Source: Byssochlamys sp. IMV 00236 (taxonomy: Eukaryota > Ascomycota > Eurotiomycetes > Eurotiales > Thermoascaceae). From it: a stretch of DNA of 64,000 nt. Position numbers and translations under genes: made by a program. Shown here piece after piece: positions 54,385 to 64,000 of this stretch. The DNA is taken from the NCBI GenBank assembly GCA_001931875.2, contig MSJH02000817.1, positions 186,001 through 250,000 of the forward strand. The letters are read 5' to 3'. Below the pieces are notes generated by a model. That model saw only the letters and a program-made list of their open reading frames with translations, was not told the DNA's origin and ran no database searches. How positions within the stretch are numbered: the stretch's first letter is position 1; each line of letters begins with the position of its first letter.

Positions 54385-56242
54385 CTTTGATATTTTTGAT
54401 TCGAGACAACCAGCTGTTATAAAACCCCATTCGTCAATTTTTTGTTCCGAAATCGTTATATTTTGCTTTTCTATTCGATTCAACGGAGAATGAGTAAGAA
54501 ACATACGTCGAATAGGCATCCGGATCTACTTCGAAAAGAGAGCGAACAGAGATGAAATAGACTTCACATTTGTTTGCTCCGCCCACCGGGTCATTGTGAA
54601 GGAATATGACGCGTCGAGGAACATTATCGTCCCATCCGCTGGGAGAGAACTGGATATGAAAAGTCCTGAGGAACTATGCAGCAGCCGCGATGATCTTCAG
54701 AGGCGACACATCTTTCAGGAGTACTCGTACTCGCCAGCATATACTCAAGGTACCGCTCCATCCGATCACTAGCAATCCCAGATTAGATATTTCTGTGACA
54801 TATTTTTATGCGCTGTTACCTGACCCTGTCAAAATGAATTATTGTTCTAAGTGTCTCTGTGTAAGTGCTGTCTGCTTAATTCGTGCTCAAGCGTATAGAT
54901 CTGTTATACTCCTTACAATTTTCGCAGCGGGCCGCAACCAAGTACCAATCTCAATAACACATCCCCATTGGATAGGTGGCATGGTTCCTGAAAGCTGATT
55001 TGTTTCGAGCTATCCGAGCTCTTGGTGAACCACGGTACTGGTTACCGTATATTGAATAAGAGCATATCCTGTCTTTCGATGTCCACGATACACACATCTA
55101 TATTCAGGTTACGTTGTATCCTTGGAAAGAGTTCTGCTGAGGAAATATCGCCTCCATAATGTCACTTGGCCAAATAACTCTATCCAACACCCCAGTAGCT
55201 GACTGACATGACATACGTGAGAGACATGGCTGCACCCTCATAGAATTTGGAGGGGATAGGATATTTCTCACTAAGGATTACACGCCGCTGACGAAGTTCA
55301 TCAGAAAGAATGCGAGTGATATCGTGCTACCGAGGCTACTGGTGACAGCATTTACATACACTTGCCAACGAGAAGTTTCGCCATGAGAGACTGGCTAGGA
55401 AGCCATTCGTCAAGACCAGGAGCGAATAACACATCGAGTGCTTAACGCGAGAGCGCGGAGCGTTCACATGAACCTTGCTGTTTGAAATCTCCACAAGGCT
55501 GGATCAGGCTGGATATTCAATGGGGAAAGGAGTGGACAGCTCACGAAACTGCTATCTTGTCTTCGGCATAGAGACACGTTCCTGTGACGAGGATACGTTC
55601 CTTATGCTCATTGGTAAATCATCGATTCCCCAAGAGGTTAATTAGGTAAGTGGTGCTGTTCAATAACACCTGTTACATACATTAACCGCTCCTTTGGCCT
55701 GATTATGACAACACAAGCGTTGTGAGTTATGCAGTACTCCTCCCTCACATTCGATCCGGAGTCGCATGGCATCCAGCTCTTGGCCATTCTTGTAGCCATT
55801 GTCTATTTAACAATTTCCGTTTTCAATTTCCCTACTGGGTGGTGTGCCACAGTACGCTCCGAAGGCAATATGAGGATATTCGAAATCAAACCCAGGCCGG
55901 AGCTTGACGATTTGACCGCTCTCATTCAGTGGCAAGTGTATGACAGTCATATCAGCGTCACGGAGCGCCAGAAGACTTTGCTTGCCTCCATAATAGGCAG
56001 AAACTCATAGGCAGCCCTGAACTGCCCGTGTGATGAAATCTATGCTAAGGAACATGCTTAAGCAGCCCCGCCGCGGGGAATCGATGGATATCCGAGGAGA
56101 ATCACATGTCGAAGGTAGATACTGTACTAATCATTGGAATCCCATCTCCCCAACAGATTTTCATGATATATTATATATATCTGGTATCAATTTCAAGGCC
56201 CTACTTACCCCTAGCTACAGTCCGACAAGCCAAACCGCCAGC
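54385..56242. other. Gene-poor region with protein-like fragments
   Basis: From about 54492 to 54745 the plus strand is open and protein-like (IRIYFEKRANRDEIDFTFV, HRVIVKEYDASRNIIVPSAG, HIFQEYSYSPAYTQ), but I cannot join it to other exons or name it. A further open piece at 55729-56010 contains LAILVAIVYLTISVFNF. The rest shows stops in all frames. These look like gene remains; a lineage-specific multi-exon gene cannot be excluded. Confidence 0.3.
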
Positions 56243-57364
56243 ATGAGTGCCACACAAAACCCCAAAGACTCGATGAAATCTACGTGGGCCACATGGCCAC
56301 GAGAACAATGGAACTATCATCACAAAATTTTGGATTTTCTCGATATATATCCCGTTGATCCGAAAACGGAAGTCCCAGTTCACGCCAAAGAAGAGAAGAT
56401 CCCATATTTCAACGAATGGTCGGTCCATCTTTGGATACTTTTTCACGCTGCGATTCCTCTTGCCCTTCACCAATTATGCACTTCTTACACGGGCTACATC
56501 TTTAGCCCGATAACGGCTTTTAATCTCTATTTTATGGCATTTAATATCATCGTTGTTCACGAAGCACGCATCCTTCGTCGACTTGGGCATGCATATGGAT
56601 TCTTGGACGGTGATAAGCATGAACGTGATGGCATTCCAGATGTTGGTGTGGCGAAAGTCGCAAAGTCTCTTTACAAGACTACTGGCTCCAGGCTTATTGC
56701 TGCGATCTATTTGGCCTACAAGCCTGGCGAGTTACCTATTGATATGAATTGGAAGTGGCTCTTCTTAGAGATCGGTCTATATGGGGTTGTCCTTGACTTC
56801 TGGTTTTATTGGTAAGTTGCAATGTTGTCATACGATAGCCATCATTGGCCTGATGGCGAAGCTAAGTACTCACTCTATCTAAATAGGTATCACCGTCTCA
56901 TGCATGATGTTGGCGGCCTCTGGAAGTACCATCGCACTCACCATTTGACGAAGCACCCGAATTCGCTGTTAGCCGCCTACGCAGACCATGAGCAAGAGTT
57001 CTTCGATATGGTTGGCGTTCCTCTCATGACATATTTCACGCTGAAACTCATGGGCTTGCCAATGGGCTTTTATGAATGGTGGGTATGTCATCAATATATT
57101 GCCTTTACCGAGGTCCTAGGACACAGCGGCATTCGCGTATACGCCCCTGCGGTATCGACATTCACATGGTTATTGCAGTATTTTGACGCGGAGATTATCG
57201 TCGAAGACCATAACCTCCACCATCGCAAGGGTTGGCGGAAGAGTCATAACTATGGCAAACAGACTCATGTCTGGGATCGACTATTTGGCACCTGCCATGA
57301 CCGTATTGAATCGGCTCGAGACAATATCGACTATGAGAAGCCTGTTTCGATCCCTCTTCTTTGA
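56243..57364 (+). CDS. Fatty acid hydroxylase / sterol desaturase family membrane enzyme
   Basis: This is a 348-residue protein from exons 56243-56811 and 56887-57364. The GTAAGT donor and AAATAG acceptor rejoin FWFYW with YHRLMHDVGG. The three histidine boxes of the di-iron family are present: HRLMH, HRTHH and HNLHH, with a further HD/HS pair between them. Hydrophobic helices precede them (LWILFHAAIPLALHQL, ITAFNLYFMAFNIIVVHEA), giving an ER membrane topology. The start at 56243 (CAGCATGAGTGCC) is preferred to an in-frame upstream methionine. By family it would hydroxylate or desaturate a sterol, fatty acid or related lipid. It is not clearly ERG3, ERG25 or SUR2. Confidence 0.9.
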
Positions 57365-60190
57365 ATGATGGTATTGCTGGCTCTTTTGATGATCACGGAC
57401 ATGGCTCATGAATAAATAGTCTCTGGAATTCTGGATAACCAGTCTGGCTTTCCGAGAAGTATATATAGCTAGGAATTTAGATAATGTATTCCTCAATAAC
57501 TAATATCCTTGCAGATTTAGACAAACAAGGACCAAGTTCCTCTACATTAACTATCACTTACTGTTACAGAACCAACAGCAAGAAAGAACATAGTAGTTGG
57601 TTGACAACGACGTATTATTGGTCATTGCGGTTAACCGATTGTATGTGACATAGAACAGGGACCTCGGTAGCCGCGGAGGAGATAGCCGCCTATTACCGAA
57701 ACATTCTTTCACGTGAAGTCAAGGACAGTTGAGCAAGACTCGGTTATGCTGATAGCAGATTGTTGATGTCACTTATACATTTGCAACTCGATAAATGGCA
57801 ATATTGGACGGTGATCATCAAGTATAATTGTTGCAAGGTTAAGGAAATGGTAAAACTAGAATCCCAGCGTTCTGGAGCGTATACTTTATGAAGACGCTAT
57901 TAAATCTTGCCCATGAACAATATTCAGATCCAGATTCTTGTGTATTCGGTATTCGAACTGCAATCCCATCAAATGGAAATATTGTCATCACACAATCACT
58001 AATCTCGTTCCTTGTAAGTCCCTGTGCATGTTACGGGTCGCATATGTACTTGTTACGGCAAGTATTTAGGGACACCCGTCGAAGAATAGTAGACTAGAAT
58101 AACGGTCTCACGAATGCGTTAGATTGTAATAATAAGCTGATTCATGATGGCTCGATTCAAGCGTGTTTGCAACTTCTATGTCTGTGTGATAAGATTCGTC
58201 ACTGCCGCTCTAAGAAGGGTCTCTCCCACTACTCTGGGCCTTCTGGTGCACTGATTAAGACTTGGCTGGACTGTCCCATGGATGATGGAGTGTCACTGAC
58301 CGTCCTGGCTGTTTATAATGGCTATCTTTACAGACATATTTCCAGTCTGAAAAGGGATCATTTGCCGATAAGATCAGATATAAACATTGCCTGTTCCACG
58401 TTGATGCGGTGGTGCGAAGGGAAGTCTGTACCAGGCCATTTTAGAAGACGCCAGAGCGCGATTGGAAATGGAGATTATCAGCTCCAAGGCTGCTGAGCAC
58501 CTTGTAACAATAAACCCCTTTTTTTTTACATGGGTTCACTCCGAGGAAACAAGAGGTCTTCGTGCAGTACGGTCCACCAGGGATATTAGTTATATGTTGA
58601 CTTCATTGATATGGTCAGGTGAATAGAAGATATGTTATCGTGATGACTTTCCCTTGCAGAGGCTCCTATAGTTTAGTTCTTGTGCACGTGAAAAGGAAAT
58701 CGTATACGTAGAACAAGGAGTTGAATGGGGATAGTTACACGGCTTACTACGCGCATGGGTAGGATATAGGGAAATAACCGAGAAATGATAATGCATTGTG
58801 GCTTTACGGCAGGTAGTCGGAGATATCAGAATATCGAATAAATATGTACTTGCTCTTGTTGGGACCTCGGTGGGAATGTAGATTTAATCCATCAAATTAC
58901 CATGTCAAACAGTCAGTTACTTAGTCCATCTATTTGTTAAGTAAAATCAGCTATAGTGTAATATGCATCGTAATATTGCGAGTCGAGACTTATGGAGCTC
59001 AGTCGCCATGGTTCTGAGCTTCGAGAATAATTGTTGCTTTCTCCATATCTAAACAATAAGCTTGCGAAGCTGTATGTGCATTCAGCATGCATTGACTGTT
59101 TTCTTTTTCGGTAGTGGACGTGGATTTAAAGTATGTACGTAGGTGTATTAGTAGTACACTGTGCAATCCCTCTAAGTTTCGGACGTGTCATTTAGCAATA
59201 TGAGACAAACTCCTGTGGTCACTCACTTCTTTTTTTCTTTTTCTTTTTTTTTCTCTTTCCCCCTGTTAGTCCGAGTAGAAAGGGAGAAGGAGAACGAGTG
59301 TGTGTGGGCGAGGGATGCACGCAGACGCAGGCACACCTCCGATCCTCGGTCGATTAGAGTTTTCATTTTTTTCTAGTTTGATTTCCTTTCCATTTTCCTT
59401 TTTTTCCTCTCTATTGAAGTTTGATCTTATCTGATCCTGAGCCACGTGTTGAGTTACCCACTCGAGTCATTCTTGTCCGACACCAAGCGCATTTTAGTCG
59501 ACGATGGTGCACGGAACCAGATCCAGATGGAGTAGGATCGGCTTGTTCCGTGCTTAAGTGGTAAATTTAATTAGGAAGTTCTTCGTCATGCGGGTTGATG
59601 GACCCCGATCGATCCTATTATGTCCCTTGGGTCCTCTACCCTGCGAGTGTGGCACAATGCCTCGGTCCTCCTCTAAAATCCGTAAGTCAAGGTCCTCTGG
59701 GATGGTGGTAGATGATATTCACGTTCTGATCGTGATCCTGGCAGGAGATTCTAATGGGCTAGCTAGCCACACTTTGAGCTCAATGCAGGAATTTCTACCG
59801 AGGGGACGAAAGGAAAAAAAAAAAAATGAAAAAAGAAAAAGAAAAAGAAAGCAGGCAGCGGTTTATGGTACACATTCCTCGTATATACTGGGGCCGTCTA
59901 AGGGCAAAAAGGAAAGCCTGAGTCTTTTTGGGGCCCCTCATGATGACAAGTTCGCCCACCTCGACGGAGCTTCACGATGCTTAAAATGAGGATGCCGCGC
60001 TCGGCGCGTGGCTGGTGGAGAAATCGAAAATTGAAATCCCACGCAGACCAGAAAGAAAAGTTACCTAACGCTTGGTATCAGGGACGTATTAATATGAACA
60101 GCGATGGAAAGAATCGGACAGCCCCAGCCATATGAGCGGGTATCAGCTCGGCGAGGGTAGAAAAAAGCTCGGTGAGAGTAGAGAAGTTTT
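57365..60190. other. 2.8-kb gene-free region with purine/pyrimidine tracts
   Basis: I see no supportable gene. Open stretches at 58167-58496 and 59558-59989 lack start context, splice sites and protein-like features; the latter runs through a simple A/G tract at 59812-59850. A pyrimidine-rich tract lies at about 59225-59262, opposite in sense to the later purine tract. Local composition becomes AT-rich sharply at the right end. Confidence 0.5.
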
Positions 60191-63100
60191 TCTAAAGAAA
60201 GTCTTAGCATTTTTTTCTATCTTTAATTAGCTCTTGCTTAATTAAAATAATAATAAAGCTAGTCTCTAGTTAATTTTTATTATATATATAATAATAATAC
60301 TAAAGCTAGAATTATAAAGAATTATAATATATTCTATATATATATTAGATATATCCTTTATCTATTTAAATAAGATATAATAGCTAATCCTCCTAGGTAA
60401 AAAAGTGCTAAATTAGAAGATAAAACTATTAATAACTAGATTAATATAGGATTATTAGTAGTATATCTATAATATATATTAGATATATAATACTAATATA
60501 TCTATAAGATATATTTAAAGAGTTTAGTATTATTATTTTATTAAATAAATAGTTAAAGGTTTTTATAGTAGAGATATAAGATTATTTATATATATCTAGC
60601 TATCCCTATATTAATATAATAAGAATTATATATTTTATTTATAAAATAAAATTATATTTAAAAAGCTAAGCATATAAAATTAATTAAAAGATTATAAGAG
60701 AAATATTAAAGATAGGTTTTATATATATTAGACTTATATTATATTAAGGGCTAATATTATTAGATTTAATTTTTAGTTTATAATATTAGTAGCTATAATA
60801 TTATTTATTTAAAACTATTATATAAGGATAGTAAAGATAAAGAGAATATAAAGATATATTATTAAACTTATTAATATAGCAGTATTTATTATTATAAATA
60901 TACTTATCTAGATATCTTTTATATATATAATATATATAATTATATTACTTTTAACTATATTAATAATTTATAAAAAAAGTTAAGCTAATAGCTTTTAAAT
61001 ATCTTTATTTTAAAATAATTTTAAACTATTATAGAAATATAAGTAAGATAAAACCTATATTTTATAAATATTAATATATAACTATTATAGGTAGTATAAT
61101 ACCTTTATAAAAATATAGGATTAAGATAATACTAAACTATATTTTTATTATTAAATTAGAGAATATAATTATATAAAATAAAAACTAATAGTCTTTTATA
61201 AAAGTAATATATATATATTATAAATATATATCTAATATATACTAACTATATATATAGATTCTATATTTTAAATACTCTCTCTCTATAAATATAGAATTAT
61301 AATATAAAGCTATTTCTTTTACTTAATACTCGCATAATATTAATATACTCTATCTTAATATAATTATTTAATATAGTATTTATATAATAAAACTATAATA
61401 TATATATATTAAGACTATATATTCTAAGCGTATATAATATAGTTTTAATTATTTTTAAAGTCTTAGAAAGATAATATAGTTTAAATATAATATTAAATTT
61501 AATATCTATATTCTAATTTATTAGAAATAATTTTAATTTTATCTTTTAGTTATTTATAGAAGATATTTATATTATTCTCTTTATTTTATAAAACTATTTA
61601 AGGATATTATAAATAAAGTTATTATATTAATTTAATAATAAAATATCTTAGATCTTATAGTATATAAGTATATACCTGGCATATATAAAATATATACTAA
61701 CCTTTAATTAGGGCAATTTATTATATTACTATAATTTATAACCTTATATAATTAATATAGCAAGAATATATTATATATAATTTATTAAAGCCTTAATATT
61801 AAGAATAAAGTTATAATATTAATTATTAAAAAAAAGTTATTTTACTATTTAGCTAGTAATAATATTATAGGTATATATATAGTACTATTTATATAAAATA
61901 TTAACTGTTAATATTATATAAGAATATAATATAAATTTATTTTAAATTATAACCGCAATAATAATAAATAATAAATTAAGGAGATTTATTTTTTTAATAA
62001 TAAGTATTTTTTTATTATCTATTATATATATACCTAGGCAAAGGCTTTTCTTAATATAGAGTATATTAAAATAGACCTTTTATTTAAAATAGTTTAAGAG
62101 AAAACTAACCTTTTTATAATTATTAAATAGAATAATATAAATAAGAGTAAATATATTTATTATATATATATATAATCTATACTTACTCTATAAAGGAATT
62201 AATACTTATATTTATATTTTTATTAATTTAGAAATGTAAGAGGCTTATATAATTATATTTATAAAAATATTTTAAATTTTAGAGAATATAGTATATTCTC
62301 TAATTTAATTTATTTATATTTATTAAAGTAAGAAAAATATATAAACAGTTATTATTAATATATATATAAAACAAATATTTAGTAAGACTATAATTTATTT
62401 TATCCTTATTCTATATTTCTATAGTTTAATTTTAATATAAGATTTAGAGACTTTCTCTATAGTCTTAATTCTTTAAGAATATAGTTAGAATATTTATAAT
62501 ATATAATTATCTTCTATTTAGTTTATATAATAAAGAATTTTTTAGCATAATTTCTAATATATCTATTTAAATATATAATCTATAGCTTATAGATAGTAGA
62601 TTTAACTAATAAGCTTCTTTAGCTTATAGATAGTATATATAATATTAATACTAATTTCTACTCTTAGATTAATTCTAAGCAGAAACTATAGATATTTAGC
62701 GGGCTTATTTATAAAGTATTAAAGGTCCCTATTAAATATTAGAAATATATATATAAATATATAGGGCTTAATAAGAATAATTATTTTTAAGATAATTATA
62801 TAATTAGAAAAGTATATTTATTATTTAGGGCTATTCTATAGTAAGTATATACTAAATATATATAGAGTATAGATAGTAATTAATTAATATATAAATATAA
62901 AAAAGTATATCTAAGAGATATATATAATACTAAATATTTATAAGACTATTAGTATTAGTATAATATAGAGGAATTATAGTAATATTATATAGCTTATAAT
63001 TTAATTATAAAGAAGAGGTAAATATATATAATCTATTATTATATTAGATTATAAACTCTAATTATATAGACTAATATTATTAATATATAATAGCTAAATA

Positions 63101-64000
63101 AGTTTAAAAGCTTATACTCCTATATAATCTATAGAATATATATAATATATTTAATATTACTATTCTAGCTTATAGTTACTAATAGTTAGATTCTGTTTCT
63201 ATAATATAATTAATAAATATAGCCTCTATTATAGATTTATAGTTTAATTTAAGATAGAATATAATTAGTATAGGGCTTATATATATAGATTCTATACCGC
63301 TATTATTATTACCTAATATAGAGTATAGAATATAGAGACTTTATACTAAAAATATATTAGAAGTAATAGAGAGAGAAGCCTACTATTAGTATATTAGGAC
63401 CTTAAATTAGAATATTATTAAATTAAAGGTAAGAGCTAAAGAATTTATAGAATAATAGCTTTATAAAAGGGAAGAAGAATTATTAGTTAAAATAGCTAGC
63501 CTAGAAAGAAGAGATTAGATAATATATGCTAAATATAGATATATTTTATTTCAAATTAAACTAGAGTATATATAGGCGCTTAGGCTATAAATTCCTAAAA
63601 ATATTCTTTTTATTAAATATTTATTAAAGGCAGGTATTTAAATATAAGGAGAATATATAAGGTATATACTCAGGCAGTATAAGAAATAACTAGACTATTT
63701 ATAAGCTAAATATATTAAATAGTAATACCCTGCATCTATACTAGCTATATATATATTAAATATATATAATATATACTATTACACTTAAAGAAGGAATTTA
63801 ATATACTTAAAGGTTTATTAATAAAGCATATATTAAATATATGCTTACTTATCTCTTAATTAGTTATTAGTATTATTAAACTACTCTTTAGTATTATTAT
63901 TATTAATAATTATAGCATTAAATTTATTAGCTATTCTATTATCTATAGTAAGGTTAGTATAGGTATATATTAAAAATATATATATTTATTATTAGAGCTC
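60190..64000. repeat. Extremely AT-rich block, RIP-like
   Basis: From about 60.19 kb to the window end the sequence is almost wholly A and T, dominated by TATA, ATAT and TTAA words, with stops in every frame. G and C survive mostly as isolated AG/CT or short GG/CC words. The edge is sharp: within about 100 bp composition changes from ordinary to AT-dominated. Such blocks are typical of ancient transposable elements mutated by repeat-induced C-to-T changes on both strands, and of centromere-proximal or subtelomeric DNA. No transposase or reverse transcriptase can be read any more. Confidence 0.85.

Noticed and set aside
1..64000. Starship-type giant transposon carrying the accessory genes
   Set aside because: No tyrosine-recombinase captain gene and no target-site duplications were seen in the window.
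1..64000. CRISPR array, rRNA operon or bacterial operon structure
   Set aside because: None was seen. The repeats found are coding ankyrin units, a minisatellite and simple tracts, and gene structure is eukaryotic throughout.

Overview
The window is chromosomal DNA of a filamentous ascomycete, most likely Eurotiales (Aspergillus/Penicillium type). The evidence is many short GT-AG introns of about 50-75 nt, fungal-specific families (Syg1-type SPX-EXS, PNP-NACHT-ankyrin receptor, HMT1-like ABC transporter, Cys-rich secreted peptide), long non-coding gaps with gene relics, and a terminal AT-rich block of the kind left by repeat-induced point mutation. The accessory content and the AT-rich end suggest a subtelomeric or otherwise dispensable compartment; that is inference.

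Layout. 0-7 kb is ordinary: a protein kinase (-), an NAD(P)-binding Rossmann protein with an 8-nt micro-exon (-), and a 995-residue Syg1/XPR1-like SPX-EXS protein (+). 7-9.4 kb is gene debris. 9.4-13.8 kb holds an intronless NOD-like receptor: nucleoside phosphorylase domain, NACHT, and about 14 almost identical ankyrin repeats. 14.9-28.5 kb is the most striking part: two divergent gene pairs that look like a conflict or toxin island. They are a zinc-phospholipase-like/propeller protein (-) beside an actinoporin/fungal-lectin-like protein (+), and an unrecognised beta-rich protein (-) beside a 2,088-residue SpvB/FG-GAP/RHS protein related to bacterial Tc-toxin B/C components (+). A relic of a second RHS gene lies just downstream, near 29.6-29.8 kb.

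30-36 kb is relic-rich: tandem zinc-knuckle units in a very GC-rich setting, a decayed and an intact copy of a gene with a PD-(D/E)XK-like motif, an orphan two-exon gene and a 53-bp tandem repeat. 36.7-48.9 kb returns to intact metabolic or transport genes: an HMT1-like ABC transporter (-), a highly unusual kinase-glycosyltransferase-kinase (APH-GT4-APH) fusion (-), a 5'-nucleotidase-like metallophosphoesterase (+) and an acyltransferase-3 membrane protein (+). 49-50.5 kb carries fragments of incompatibility/STAND-type proteins on both strands. 50.6-57.4 kb has an F-box/LRR-like protein (-), a secreted 8-cysteine peptide (-), an alpha/beta hydrolase (+) and a fatty-acid-hydroxylase family enzyme (+). 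57.4-60.2 kb shows no supportable gene, and 60.2-64 kb is an extremely AT-rich, stop-filled block.

Working picture: a core-gene background invaded by accessory modules for self/non-self recognition (NLR and its debris) and for inter-organism conflict (RHS, phospholipase-like and actinoporin-like genes), with signs of duplication and decay. Exon coordinates were derived by hand from splice motifs and reading-frame continuity; nothing was searched against databases.
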